Assembly (NCBI GenBank): GCA_021324135.1
Contig: JAJPJO010000072.1
Coordinates: 1-58,263 of the forward strand
DNA: 58,263 nt
Source of the DNA: Pseudomonadota bacterium
Lineage (GTDB): Bacteria > Cyanobacteriota > Vampirovibrionia > Obscuribacterales > Obscuribacteraceae
Reading direction: 5' to 3'
Shown here: piece after piece, positions 1-9,158 of the stretch
Position numbering within the stretch: the first letter of the stretch is position 1
Layout of the letters: every line of letters begins with the position of its first letter
The notes under the pieces: model-generated
What the model saw: the letters and a program-made list of their open reading frames with translations, nothing else
What the model was told of the DNA's origin: nothing
Databases searched by the model: none
Position numbers and translations under genes: made by a program

Positions 1-117
1 GAAGTACAGCGATAGGGTGAAGAATGCCACCACTATTAATACCAGAGCAAAACCCAACGCAGCAGCCAGTCCCAGCGCGCCGCCATCGCGGCCGCGGATA
101 AATCTATATTTCTTCAT
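1..117 (-). CDS. TadE/TadG-like pilus assembly protein, N-terminal fragment (cut by window edge)
   Basis: The reverse strand reads from an ATG at 117 to the window edge, giving 39 residues. The peptide starts MKKYRFIRGRDGGALGL and continues into a long hydrophobic stretch (AAALGFALVLIVVAFF). A short basic head, a Gly-rich turn and one membrane segment right at the N-terminus are typical of TadE/TadG-like minor pseudopilins of the Tad/Flp pilus or type II-like export machinery. The rest of the gene lies outside the window, so no further domain can be seen. The neighbour at 355-792 on the same strand has the same architecture, which supports a small pilus-related locus continuing beyond the left edge. 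It could instead be any single-pass membrane protein. Confidence 0.5.
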   Translation of the reverse strand, partial: MKKYRFIRGRDGGALGLAAALGFALVLIVVAFFTLSLYF

Positions 118-166
118 GCGCTCATCGTCCCATCTTTCATTTAATCGGTCTCAATCACGTGTAATC

Positions 167-203
167 AAAATCAATCGGCTCATTCTCAAAAATCAATCGG
201 CTC
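167..203. repeat. Short direct repeat between the two pseudopilin-like genes
   Basis: The 15-mer AAAATCAATCGGCTC occurs twice, at 167-181 and 189-203, with a 22-bp offset (two helical turns). A degenerate copy (TTAATCGGTCTC) lies just before it at 141-152. Repeats spaced by two turns in a gap of about 240 bp upstream of a minus-strand gene could be binding sites for a regulator, but nothing else supports this. Confidence 0.4.
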
Positions 204-354
204 TCACTCTGTCGTTTTTCAATTTCACATCTCCTGGATTATATTGCCATGCGTTTCGCTTACTCGTGGTGACTGCCATGTGAGAAGTCTACGAGTGATT
301 CAGGCAAATTAGGTGTTTATCAGAGAATGTAAGTACATTTTTAAGCGCTGCGTC

Positions 355-792
355 CTATACAGGAGCGACGCTTACTCCAACGACCGGCTGGCTGGCTCTG
401 GCCCGGAACAATACCTGCGGTGTCATTCCCGGCAGCACCACCGGCAAGTTGACCAGCATAACCGTCTCGGTTATGACCGCCCCCTTGCCGTCGTTGTACA
501 CAAATTTCGATGTATCGAACCCGACCTTTTCAATGATTGCCGAGTTCTTGAAGTCCTGAACGATCTGAACGGCCGCCGCCATTCCCGATCCGCTGTCCTT
601 GGCGTTTGCCGCCGCTCTGGCGCAGTTTTTGCAAAGCGTATCGTTGGCAGAGTTTGCCAGGACGAGAGTCATGAGGTCGATGCCAAGCAAGGCAATCGGA
701 ATGAGAATCATCATGCCGCAAACCACCTCAATAAAAGTCTGGCCTGCTCTGGCTCTTTCTCCCGAATTGCGCCTGTGTCTTCGACTATGCAT
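355..792 (-). CDS. TadE-like pseudopilin
   Basis: This is a 145-residue protein. The start at 792 is chosen because GGGAG (complement of 802-806) lies nine bases upstream; a longer frame reaches 849 but has no such site. After a basic head (RRHRRNSGERARAGQ) comes the TadE signature region: Gly-Gln-Thr-Phe-Ile-Glu followed by about 22 hydrophobic residues (VVCGMMILIPIALLGIDLM). The Glu five residues after the Gly matches the processing/assembly Glu of type IV-like pilins. The remaining 100 residues would be extracytoplasmic and contain one Cys pair (CKNC). Proteins of this family are minor structural components of Tad pili. The partial gene at 1-117 has the same layout. The assignment to TadE rather than another pseudopilin is a family-level call. 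Confidence 0.65.
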   Translation of the reverse strand: MHSRRHRRNSGERARAGQTFIEVVCGMMILIPIALLGIDLMTLVLANSANDTLCKNCARAAANAKDSGSGMAAAVQIVQDFKNSAIIEKVGFDTSKFVYNDGKGAVITETVMLVNLPVVLPGMTPQVLFRARASQPVVGVSVAPV

Positions 793-921
793 ACTGGGGT
801 GCTCCCTTAGTAAACAGCCTCTTGGGTATCCATGGGTAATATACGACAATTGCCCGCAAATTAGGGGTGCAAGGACGGAAGTATTTCCATTTTAGGACGG
901 GCGCGCTCCATGCACAAAGGG

Positions 922-2493
922 TCAAGGAATATTTGTAACTCGTTTGCTTGCCTTGTACTCATCCAGCATTCTCCGGGATTCACCGGCTTTACCCTGAGCC
1001 CGCAAGAGTCCGGCGTATCCCCGAACCGCCTGCTCATACATAGGAACGTAGCTGTTTTTCACCCTGGCATATAAGCGCAGCGCCTCTCTATAGTCGCTCG
1101 TGGCTTTGTCGTTTTGATTGAGCATGACATAACATTCCGCCCTGTGCATGTACGCCATGGCTAGATAAGTCGTTTCCGTATCGCCGGTTTTATCATAGTG
1201 CCTGCCGCCTTCCTTGAATGTCTTGATTGCGAAGCTGAGCTGATCGATCGCCTTAGGATAATCGCCGCGCATAAAATACTGCCTGCTGCTCTCATCGGCA
1301 CGGTCGGCTTCGGCATACTCATCACCAGGTTTGATGTCCTGAAGAGCCCTGATTTCATGCGGATGAATGCGGTCTTCGCCCATATCGAACTGACTGCCCG
1401 TGCTGAAAAATTGTCGTGTTTGTGGATTGGTTAAGCCATAGACGAGAAAAGCGCAGGTGGCAAGCGCCGCCACTATCAGGACAATCGTCGCTGGATTTGG
1501 ATTGTGCCTAATCGCCGCTTTGTCGCCAGTGCGCCGCTTCGCTGCTCCGTGCCTGGGCTCCTCCCCACGCTTGGCCTTGCTCAAATCTTCCTGCAAGGCT
1601 GCGATAGACTGATAGCGATCCGCCTGTGATTTAGCCAGGCAGCGCTCGATCACACGTTTCAGCGGTTTTCCGCAAACGCTCTCATCGATCGACGGCTCCT
1701 CTTGAACGTGCGCCATCAAAGTCTCAATGGCGCTCTCGCCGGTAAATGGCGGCTTGCCGAAAACGCATTCATAAAGGACACAGCCGAGCGCATAGACATC
1801 GGTGCGCTCATCGACCGGCTTGCCCAGGCACTGCTCAGGACTCATGTAGAGAGGGCTGCCGAAAATCTCGCCCGTTTCAGTCAGGCTCAAAGCCTGCTCT
1901 GGCGCTTCCAGTTTGGCAATGCCGAAATCGACAATTTTGGGAGCCGGTGTGCCGTCCTTTCCTTTGCCTACCAGGATGTTGCTTGGTTTTATATCTCGGT
2001 GCACCACGCCCTCGCCATGTGCATGCCTGAGAGCATCGCAGGCAATCGAAACCAGATCAATCGTCTGCCCGACGGACAACTGACCGGAACCCTCGATCAT
2101 GCTCGAGAGCGGTGTGCCTTCTACAAAATCCATGGCCAAGAATGGCCTGCCGCTATCATCAATGCCAAACTCTCGTAATCTGATGATATTGGGATGAGCC
2201 AGACGGCTTACAGCCTTTGCCTCTTGCTGAAAACGCCTGATCGCCTTTTCATTTGGAATCCGATCCGGCAAGAGCAGCTTTAGCGCACAGGGCTCATCAA
2301 GAAGAAGATGCCTGGCTCGGTAGACAATGCTGTTACCACCACGACCCAGCTCAGATATGATCTCGTAATGCTTCGCCAGAGTCTGCCCGGGGGTCAAAAC
2401 CGGCTTAGCGTGAAGCGTTTCGCTTTCCTGAGGAGATGAGTCCTTCTCTTTCAATTCAAACGAGAGCTTTTCTTTTTCCTGATAGTCGCTCAC
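922..2493 (-). CDS. Membrane-anchored Ser/Thr protein kinase with C-terminal TPRs
   Basis: This is a 523-residue Hanks-type kinase. I choose the GTG at 2493 because GGAG (complement of 2501-2504) lies seven bases upstream; an in-frame ATG at 2550 has no ribosome site. Kinase domain about residues 43-305: Gly-rich loop (LGRGGNSIVY), invariant Lys72, catalytic HRDIKPSN with Asp167, DFG at 189-191, and an SPE in place of APE near 218. All catalytic residues are present, so it should be active. A single membrane segment lies at about 335-354 (TIVLIVAALATCAFLVYGL), so the kinase is cytoplasmic and the rest lies outside. The C-terminal part, about 385-500, has two or three TPR-like helical pairs (ADESSRQYFMRGDYPKAIDQL). 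The GEIFGSPLYMSPEQC activation segment closely matches that of the kinase at 37046, suggesting paralogues. Its substrate is unknown. It diverges from the TPR gene at 2825. Confidence 0.88.
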   Translation of the reverse strand: MSDYQEKEKLSFELKEKDSSPQESETLHAKPVLTPGQTLAKHYEIISELGRGGNSIVYRARHLLLDEPCALKLLLPDRIPNEKAIRRFQQEAKAVSRLAHPNIIRLREFGIDDSGRPFLAMDFVEGTPLSSMIEGSGQLSVGQTIDLVSIACDALRHAHGEGVVHRDIKPSNILVGKGKDGTPAPKIVDFGIAKLEAPEQALSLTETGEIFGSPLYMSPEQCLGKPVDERTDVYALGCVLYECVFGKPPFTGESAIETLMAHVQEEPSIDESVCGKPLKRVIERCLAKSQADRYQSIAALQEDLSKAKRGEEPRHGAAKRRTGDKAAIRHNPNPATIVLIVAALATCAFLVYGLTNPQTRQFFSTGSQFDMGEDRIHPHEIRALQDIKPGDEYAEADRADESSRQYFMRGDYPKAIDQLSFAIKTFKEGGRHYDKTGDTETTYLAMAYMHRAECYVMLNQNDKATSDYREALRLYARVKNSYVPMYEQAVRGYAGLLRAQGKAGESRRMLDEYKASKRVTNIP

Positions 2494-2824
2494 GCAGTTG
2501 CTCCAGCTAATCCAAAGAATGATATGCCACAAAGGCGCCCGGCTTAGCACATGGTCTCAGGAAGGGCATCTCTAATGAGCAATCTGTCTGAGGGAATGAT
2601 CGGAGATGTCGCACCATATCTGGTGCAGCTTCACTCGCTTGCACAGGCGATGATGATTGAACAAGAGTGAAACTGATTAACAGCCTATATTTATACAGGT
2701 TTAGGCGGCGATCGGCTCGGGAATGTAATCCTAACGGCAGATAATCAGCCACCGCCTTGATAAACGCATTATATTCTCGCCAGAAATCCTGTAAGTAGCG
2801 CGCCCGCGATTTGTTGTATGAAGG
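2494..2824. other. Divergent intergenic region with a GCACCA/TGGTGC hairpin
   Basis: This 331-bp gap separates a minus-strand kinase gene from a plus-strand TPR gene and should carry both promoters. No convincing -35/-10 pair with normal spacing was found; TATATT at 2686-2691 is an isolated -10-like box on the plus strand. A perfect 6-bp hairpin (GCACCA, loop TATC, TGGTGC) lies at 2611-2626. A very similar hairpin followed by the same CAGC occurs at 36772-36785. Confidence 0.4.
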
Positions 2825-5200
2825 ATGCCGGAAAACACATTTTCTGAGGATGAGTTGAAGGAGATGATCGACCAGTGCAAGCGCACACTGGCCGCTGATC
2901 CCAATCAGGTCGAAAAACTGTTGATGTTGGCTCGCCTGTTTCATATCGCCGGGCGCTCGGAGGAATCTCTCGAGCAGTTTTCAAAAGCGTTGACAGTAAA
3001 TCCTAATGCTATCGATGCATTCCGTTTAAGAGCGAGCGTGTACTGGGACTGCTCCGAACTGGAGAAGGCCCTGGCTGACTGCGACAAAGTGCTTGAGCTT
3101 GAGGGCTGGGTGGCAGACGATTACATTACCCGCGGTCTGGTAAAAGAGCGCATGGAGGACTTCCGCGGAGCGCTGGATGACTACTCGAATGCCATTGCGG
3201 AAAATCCGGAGCTCGCCGAAGGCTATCGTTGTCGAGGCAACTTGCTCGGCCGAAAAGGTGAGTACAAGCAAGCCCTCGTCGACTTCAATCGATTGATTTC
3301 CCTGGATGGCGCCTTTGAGAACTATCTTTCTCGCGGCGCCGTCTGGGAATGTCTGGACGATTTTGAAAGCGCGCGCAAAGATTATTCGCTGGCCATCGAA
3401 AAGGATCCGCTTCTCGCTCAGCCGTACAAAATCAGAGCCAATCTCTTTTTTCAACAGGGACGTTTCGAGCAAGCGCTCAGCGATATCGAACGTGTAATCG
3501 AACTGGAAGGCAACGCCGCGGAAAATTATCTGCTCAGGGGCACCATAAAAGAACAGCTGAATGACGAACAAGGCGCCTTCGATGACTTTTCCAAAGCTGT
3601 TTCAATCGATGCTACTCTGGCATCGGCATACAAGCGCAGAGGAAGACTGCAGGCTCAACAGGAGCGGTATGAACCGGCGCTCGATGACTTCAACAAAGCA
3701 ATCGCGATCGATCCCGATGATATCGAAAGCTTTCTTGCCCTCGGACTGATCAAGGAATGCATCAATGATCTCGAAGGTGCGCTGGACAAGTATACAAAGG
3801 CCATCAGCCTGCGTCCCGAACTGGCTGAGCCCTACAGAAGGCGAGGGCGGTTGTCGCTCGTCAGAGGAAAACTGGATGATGCTCTGGAAGACTTCGACAA
3901 AATAGTCTCGCTCGATGATGCCGCCGACGATTATGTCACCAGAGGCTATATAAAGGAATGCATCGGCAATCGTGAGGATGCCTTCGACGACTACAGCCTC
4001 GCCATAAGCAAGGACGAGCGCTGTACGCGGGCCTGGAAGCTTCGCGGCTTGCTTCTGGCCGGTCAAGATCAATTCGAGCAAGCTCTGGATGATTTCAATC
4101 ATCTCCTGCAATTGGGCGATGATGGCGCTGAGACCTTCTTGATCCGCGGCATGGCCCAGGAGTGTCTCTCCAATTTCACCCAGAGCCTGGACGACTACTC
4201 GACTGCCATTTCAAAAGAGCCTCGCCTGGTCGAGGCTTATCGCTACCGGGCTCGCCTTTCATGCCGGTTGAATCTGGATCTCGATCGCGCCCTCGAGGAT
4301 TTGAATAAAGTGGTATCACTCGAGGAAGGGGGGGTCGATAACTATATCGAGAGAGCGGCGCTGAGGGAGCAACTCGGAGATATCGAAGGCGCGCTCGACG
4401 ACTACACAGCCGCTCTCGAGTCAGGACCGAACTGCGAAGCTTACATATCGAGAGGATCTTTGTTGGCGCAAAAGGAGGAATTCGAACGTGCCAAGGCAGA
4501 CTTCGACCGCGCCGTCGAGGTGGATCCAAACCATATTGGCGCGCACTTGAACCGCTACTTCGTAAATCGCCAGCTCAGTGCCTATGACCTTGCCCTCGTG
4601 GATGCCGGGCGATTGATCGAGTTGCGACCGGACATCGACGGCTTTCAAGTATACAAAGGAGAAGCACTTGCCTTTCTGGGACGATTCGGCGAAGCTGTCG
4701 AGCTTTGCGAGCAATATGTCGCCGAGGGCAAAGAACGCACCGCTCCTTTCCTCATGCTTCTGGCTCTGACGCAATATCTGAGCGGGCAATACGCCAAGTC
4801 GGGCGCGACATTCTTCGCAGCCCAACTTGAATTTGGCAAGAATGAGCCGGGCAACGCCATAAATGCTCTGGTCTTCTCAATTCTGGCCAATAGAAAAGCT
4901 GGTATGACAATCAGTGCAAGCGTCATGCAAAAGGCGGATGAGCTGAGAGATCTGACCATCTGGCCGGCTCCTGTGATCCGCTTTCTTCTGAACGAACTGA
5001 GCTATGAAGAGTTGCTTGAATTGGCATCAAGTCAGGCGGAGAAAACAGACGTTCACACCGCCAGTGGTATCATTCGATCGATCGCCGGTGACTTGAAAGG
5101 CGCTGCCGAGCATCTCGCCTGGTCGAAAGAGAATGGTGTCTGCTGCTATGAAAAACTGCTGGCCATCCATGAGCTGAAAAGCCTGGCGATCGGCGTCTGA
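2825..5200 (+). CDS. Large TPR-repeat protein
   Basis: The protein is 791 residues and consists almost entirely of tetratricopeptide repeats from about residue 15 to 620. Units recur every 34 residues or in alternating pairs, with the pattern ALDDFxKAIxxDPxxxEAYxxRG. I count roughly 18 units. TPR solenoids bind other proteins; no enzymatic domain, signal peptide or membrane segment is visible, so it is probably a cytoplasmic scaffold. The last 170 residues are helical and less repetitive. The ATG at 2825 follows AAGG directly with no spacer, so the ribosome site is poor and the start could be a few codons off. It diverges from the kinase gene at 922-2493, and such TPR proteins are common partners of kinases in this window, but a functional link is only inferred. 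Confidence 0.85.
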   Translation: MPENTFSEDELKEMIDQCKRTLAADPNQVEKLLMLARLFHIAGRSEESLEQFSKALTVNPNAIDAFRLRASVYWDCSELEKALADCDKVLELEGWVADDYITRGLVKERMEDFRGALDDYSNAIAENPELAEGYRCRGNLLGRKGEYKQALVDFNRLISLDGAFENYLSRGAVWECLDDFESARKDYSLAIEKDPLLAQPYKIRANLFFQQGRFEQALSDIERVIELEGNAAENYLLRGTIKEQLNDEQGAFDDFSKAVSIDATLASAYKRRGRLQAQQERYEPALDDFNKAIAIDPDDIESFLALGLIKECINDLEGALDKYTKAISLRPELAEPYRRRGRLSLVRGKLDDALEDFDKIVSLDDAADDYVTRGYIKECIGNREDAFDDYSLAISKDERCTRAWKLRGLLLAGQDQFEQALDDFNHLLQLGDDGAETFLIRGMAQECLSNFTQSLDDYSTAISKEPRLVEAYRYRARLSCRLNLDLDRALEDLNKVVSLEEGGVDNYIERAALREQLGDIEGALDDYTAALESGPNCEAYISRGSLLAQKEEFERAKADFDRAVEVDPNHIGAHLNRYFVNRQLSAYDLALVDAGRLIELRPDIDGFQVYKGEALAFLGRFGEAVELCEQYVAEGKERTAPFLMLLALTQYLSGQYAKSGATFFAAQLEFGKNEPGNAINALVFSILANRKAGMTISASVMQKADELRDLTIWPAPVIRFLLNELSYEELLELASSQAEKTDVHTASGIIRSIAGDLKGAAEHLAWSKENGVCCYEKLLAIHELKSLAIGV

Positions 5201-5431
5201 TCAGTTTGATTGATTGACAGGTCGCAAACGCGCTTGGTACCAATGATGTTTCGAGCATAAGACGCCTTCTTCGGAATCCGCATCATACACCCGGACCTCT
5301 CCTATAGTGGTCCCCGTGCCGACAATGCCGCACCCTTGTTTAGAGCTTTCCTCGTGCACGGCGGCCAGTAATGCCACCATAAAGCCGCCGGTAAGCGAAA
5401 GAATGATGATCCGAAGGGAAGCTTTCGTCAT
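5201..5431 (-). CDS. Small membrane-anchored or secreted protein, unknown function
   Basis: This is a 76-residue protein starting with a hydrophobic segment (LRIIILSLTGGFMVALLAAV) that would act as an uncleaved anchor or signal. The outer part is short, with two Cys residues. The ATG at 5431 is preceded by GAGG seven bases upstream, which supports a real gene despite its size. It lies 67 bp downstream of the MFS-HEAT gene on the same strand and ends immediately next to the stop of the convergent TPR gene, so it is probably the last gene of the 9016-to-5201 unit. No family was recognised. Confidence 0.55.
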   Translation of the reverse strand: MTKASLRIIILSLTGGFMVALLAAVHEESSKQGCGIVGTGTTIGEVRVYDADSEEGVLCSKHHWYQARLRPVNQSN

Positions 5432-5498
5432 AGTATTGCCTCGTGTTAAGCCTATTATAATGCCAATGCCGATGACGCGCTTGCTCTGCCCTGCTCAT

Positions 5499-7748
5499 TC
5501 AAGCCATCAGCGAGCGCCAGGTTCGAAAGAACTGGCTGCGCTTGAGAAATTCCAGATGCATGTCGATGAGAATGGAACGATCCTCTGGTGAAATGGCAAG
5601 GAATTCACCAATCGTGTTTGTTACCCTGTGATCAAGTTCAAAGGGACAGAGGCGGTATTCCTCGACAAAAAGAGTATGCATGAAGCGCTGCATCTCCCCG
5701 GTGTCATGAGATGTTGCTGCCAATTGCGAGGCCAGAGCCAGCCTTTCTCGATTGAGGCTGGACAGATTGCTCTCTACGACACTAAGGACCTCCGGGCTGT
5801 TCCGCCCGAATGAAAGATTGCTCAGGGCTTCTCTGTAAAGTTTGCCGGACTGGAAATCGCATTCATACATGCGATCGACGATCGGTTTCAAGCAGAGTTG
5901 ACCGGTGTTGGCATCAATGCAGTCGAGCAACGTTTCTCGCAAATGCACGAACTTGCTGTCGGTCAGCACTTCGATCAATGATTCTACTGCATACAGATCG
6001 GCATTCTGCAGCAGGCGTTTCAATCTCTCGATGCGCTCTGATTGCGGCGTCGCCTCCAACAACTCCAGCGCCAGACCTTTGATTCGGCGGCGTGAAACAG
6101 ACGAGTAGGCGGTGATGTTCTTGAACTCACCATTGACTCGCAATGCAAGCCTGGCAAACTTTCTCACTTCATACGATTGGTGCGCCAGCGCCTGATTCAT
6201 TATTGGCACAAGCCACGGGAAACCTGTAACAAATGCAATTCGCAAGCCGAGCAAGACAAGATCGGTCTGCTTCGAGTTAAGCAATTGTTTGTGGTCCCTG
6301 GTGATGTATTTGAGGTCTGATTTATCAAAGGAGGTGGCGTAGATTTCCAGGATCGGGTGGGCTGTCAGATCGGCAGTGGGCTTGAAATCGGCAGGGTCAT
6401 CCACAGCTTCGCGCGCTTCGAGCTCGATTGATGACAGGGTCTCTACAACAGGCTCCTCCTGCCAGCGCCCCGAGCGCGCCTCGCGATAGAAACTCCACAG
6501 GTTTCTAATGTAATAAGAATCGAGACCGGTGACCAGGAACAAGATACCGGCAGCGAAAAATAACAGCATCAGCAAGAAATCATTGAATTGCAAGGCCTCT
6601 TTGACTAGTGCCAGGGCACCACTGGCAAGCATCGTGGCGGTGGACATCAGCACACAAATGATCGAGACGATGGTAGCCCGGCGCTTCCGCGGAATAGGCA
6701 CCAGACACTGGCGTGAAACGGGCAGCTGAATGCTGCGATTGATAATATTGAATGTCACCAGGAGCAGTACCATCGGCCAGAACGGCGGCACGATCAGTGC
6801 GAGCGCTCCGAGAAACAAAATGTTCACCGGCTGAAAGGTAAAGAGCGTGCTCAACTGCAAACGCTGGGTCAGTCGCTTTCCGAAAAGGTGCTGGAGAACA
6901 AGCGACAGGACAATCATTGCCATGGTAATCAGGCTGATGAAAACAGCTAATTGGCGAGCAGATGGAAATCGGGCGTCGGCTGCTTGATAAAAGAGATATT
7001 CGACGAAAAATTTAGCCACCTGCGACCAGACCATGATGACCATGGCCATGCGAACCATAGAGTTCGAGAAAATAAATTTGACCGCTTTGCCCACGTTTTT
7101 AACCACATCCTTGCTGCTCTGTGGCTCACTCGGACGGGTTTTGGCTTCTCGTTCGGCATAACGCAGGCGAACCACCGTCACGTTGAACAGAAAAAAATGA
7201 ATGATCAATGTCAGCCAGCCTACGGGATACCAGAATACAAGCCAATGATTGATGCTCAAAACCCAGATGAATGCCGCGGCCGCTATTCGAGCAACCAGTT
7301 CGGCGGTAACAATCTTCTGGTACACCTCCTTAAAAATTGCCGGGTTGACGGATAACTGCAATATGACCGGGCCTAGGGTAGTGCCGATCAGGTCGAGAAC
7401 GATAACGCAGACAGCGAAGAAGTAGAGGCTCGCCTGATTGTAAGGTTCCAACAGCGCCCAGCGCGGCTCGAGAAAACAAAATATCGATGCGATCAGGGCC
7501 AGGGCGATGACTATCTTGTAGACGACGTACGCTTCTTTGTCGCCCCGCAAGGCGAAGTGAATGTAGTAGAGAATTGATGCCAGGCTGGCAAAGAAAAATA
7601 GTTGCGAGTAATTTTTGCCGCCCACCGACTTTACGAAGACGCTGCTGACAAAAATAAGACTTGTGTTGGTAAATGCGCTTCTGCAAAGGGCACTGAAGAA
7701 GTGCGTTTTAAACGTCGTCGACTTCTTGATGCGAAAGAACTTCATCAT
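5499..7748 (-). CDS. MFS-like (nucleotide-exchanger-like) transporter with C-terminal HEAT repeats
   Basis: This is a 749-residue protein. The first 440 residues contain about ten to twelve membrane segments with MFS-type spacing, including a basic cytoplasmic loop (RYAEREAKTRPSEPQ) between the halves and the segment LPVSRQCLVPIPRKRRATIVS. The layout resembles the ATP:ADP antiporter-like branch of the MFS superfamily, but I cannot confirm the nucleotide-binding residues. After an acidic linker, about residues 500-749 form helical HEAT-like repeats (YEVRKFARLALRV; IERLKRLLQNADLYAVESL), a protein-interaction solenoid on the cytoplasmic side. It overlaps the upstream sensor gene by four bases (ATGA), which implies translational coupling and joint function. 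The substrate is unknown. Confidence 0.72.
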   Translation of the reverse strand: MMKFFRIKKSTTFKTHFFSALCRSAFTNTSLIFVSSVFVKSVGGKNYSQLFFFASLASILYYIHFALRGDKEAYVVYKIVIALALIASIFCFLEPRWALLEPYNQASLYFFAVCVIVLDLIGTTLGPVILQLSVNPAIFKEVYQKIVTAELVARIAAAAFIWVLSINHWLVFWYPVGWLTLIIHFFLFNVTVVRLRYAEREAKTRPSEPQSSKDVVKNVGKAVKFIFSNSMVRMAMVIMVWSQVAKFFVEYLFYQAADARFPSARQLAVFISLITMAMIVLSLVLQHLFGKRLTQRLQLSTLFTFQPVNILFLGALALIVPPFWPMVLLLVTFNIINRSIQLPVSRQCLVPIPRKRRATIVSIICVLMSTATMLASGALALVKEALQFNDFLLMLLFFAAGILFLVTGLDSYYIRNLWSFYREARSGRWQEEPVVETLSSIELEAREAVDDPADFKPTADLTAHPILEIYATSFDKSDLKYITRDHKQLLNSKQTDLVLLGLRIAFVTGFPWLVPIMNQALAHQSYEVRKFARLALRVNGEFKNITAYSSVSRRRIKGLALELLEATPQSERIERLKRLLQNADLYAVESLIEVLTDSKFVHLRETLLDCIDANTGQLCLKPIVDRMYECDFQSGKLYREALSNLSFGRNSPEVLSVVESNLSSLNRERLALASQLAATSHDTGEMQRFMHTLFVEEYRLCPFELDHRVTNTIGEFLAISPEDRSILIDMHLEFLKRSQFFRTWRSLMA

Positions 7749-9016
7749 GTCTTGGTAGCGTCAGGAGTCTCGCTCGCCTTCTCCGTTGCATTTCGCTCGC
7801 TGGACTCGCCAGGCGGACTGCCTTCGCTATCAGCTTCATCATGCCCCTCACCCTCAGTCTCAGCGCGCGCCAACTCTTCTTCTGTACACCAAAGATTGCC
7901 CAGATACTCGCTCTTCTGTATCTTCTCCGCCAGCAAGTTTACGGCATTAGATAGATAGCCAATCTCATCCTCGCCTGAGTACCCGACACGGATGGCAAAG
8001 TTACCTTTGTTTATTTCGCTGATTGCATCTGCGATCTGGCGCAAGGGTTTAGCCAGACGATCGCCGACCACAATCGATGCGGCGAGGCTGAGCAACAATC
8101 CCAGAACAAGCGCCACGAGCAAGTTATAGAAGAGCTCCCTGCTCTTCGCCTCGACCCGGCCGGTGCTCACCCCCAGAGTTACGATCAGCTTCAATTCCTG
8201 AATCGGCAGAGACATGATGATGTACGAGCGTTTCAACACGGGCAGTTTTTGTGATATGAGCGCTTTTGTTTCATCTGAGGCAGTGGAACCGTAGAAGAGC
8301 CTGGCCGCTTGATCTGTGTGCTTTTGCACGGCAGCGGCCGCATCCTTTTCCGTGATACCGTCGCTGGTGAGAAAGTGCCCGTTGCTGTCGGAAATCAAAA
8401 TGAAGTTGTCCTGGCCCAACTGCAAGCCATGCAAGAGGTAATCGATTCGTTGCAAACGCGGGAATACCCCGCCGCTCAAGATGCCGAACACCTCCTTCTT
8501 TTCGCGATCGGCGAATACCGGGGTTATATAGGTCTGATACAAGGTGCCACTTGGAGTGTAGAAAACTTTGCTGGCTCGCGAGTGTTTTTCAGCGATGACC
8601 GTTTTCGCCAGGGAAATGAAGTCAGGATCTTTGAGGTAAAAATTCGGGCGCGGATTATAAGAGCCCATGCTGGCTCTCTTCTCCGCAAACAAGAGGGCGC
8701 CGTCGGTTCTATACAAATGAACCGTATTGAATATGTTCGGGAAGTCGAGGAAATCGCGCACTACACCACGGGCGGTGCGAGGCTCGAATGGCAGAAATCC
8801 GTCCATGGAGGCAATCTCATCCAGGGCCATGAGATTGTATTCATAGTTCGTCTTGACGTTATTGATGATGAACGAGAGCGACGTTGATGCATCGGAGACA
8901 ATGAATTGATTGATCGCTTCGTGGGTGACGAAGTAAGCCACCGCTGACACTACCGTGAAGAAAACGATGATCACGGCAAAGAGTCGTATGAATATGATGC
9001 TTTGAATGGAGCGCAC
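7745..9016 (-). CDS. Membrane sensor with Cache-like periplasmic domain and HAMP domain, no output domain
   Basis: This 423-residue protein starts at a GTG (complement of 9014-9016). TM1 covers about residues 7-29. A periplasmic domain of about 260 residues follows, with features of double-Cache sensors (FNTVHLYRTDGALLFAEKRA; GQDNFILISDSNGHFL). TM2 is at about 295-317, followed by a HAMP domain at about 318-370 (RLAKPLRQIADAISEINKGNF then GEDEIGYLSNAVNLLAEKI). The protein then ends in an acidic, Ser/Glu-rich tail of about 50 residues. There is no kinase, cyclase, GGDEF or chemoreceptor module after HAMP. Such HAMP proteins normally pass a ligand signal to an attached output; here the next gene, overlapping by four bases, encodes the MFS-HEAT protein, which may be the partner. 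It may alternatively be an adapter to a separate kinase. Confidence 0.8.
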   Translation of the reverse strand: MRSIQSIIFIRLFAVIIVFFTVVSAVAYFVTHEAINQFIVSDASTSLSFIINNVKTNYEYNLMALDEIASMDGFLPFEPRTARGVVRDFLDFPNIFNTVHLYRTDGALLFAEKRASMGSYNPRPNFYLKDPDFISLAKTVIAEKHSRASKVFYTPSGTLYQTYITPVFADREKKEVFGILSGGVFPRLQRIDYLLHGLQLGQDNFILISDSNGHFLTSDGITEKDAAAAVQKHTDQAARLFYGSTASDETKALISQKLPVLKRSYIIMSLPIQELKLIVTLGVSTGRVEAKSRELFYNLLVALVLGLLLSLAASIVVGDRLAKPLRQIADAISEINKGNFAIRVGYSGEDEIGYLSNAVNLLAEKIQKSEYLGNLWCTEEELARAETEGEGHDEADSEGSPPGESSERNATEKASETPDATKT

Positions 9017-9065
9017 TTGAACGTACCCGGCTTACGCCGCCATTATCTCTCCATCAAGCGCCAAC

Positions 9066-9098
9066 AAAAAGCGCTGCCGGCTAATATCCTGCAGCGCT
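9066..9098 (-). terminator. Rho-independent terminator of the 67-residue protein gene
   Basis: On the minus strand an 8-bp perfect stem AGCGCTGC/GCAGCGCT (9091-9098 with 9070-9077) with a 13-nt loop is followed by TTTTT (complement of 9066-9070). It lies 60 bp past the stop of the gene at 9159-9362 and before the GTG of the sensor gene, so the two are separate transcripts. Confidence 0.8.
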
Positions 9099-9158
9099 CT
9101 GAAACCGACCGCCCGTGTCAGGACAGCCGTTTAGTCTCTGGGTTGAGGGAAGGGAAGA

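Noticed and set aside
3026..3571. Long open frame on the minus strand inside the TPR gene
   Set aside because: It is a shadow of the repeat-rich TPR gene; no ribosome site and composition follows the other strand.
8309..8887. 192-codon plus-strand frame inside the HAMP sensor gene
   Set aside because: Antisense to a protein with clear Cache/HAMP domains; no recognisable motif in the antisense product.
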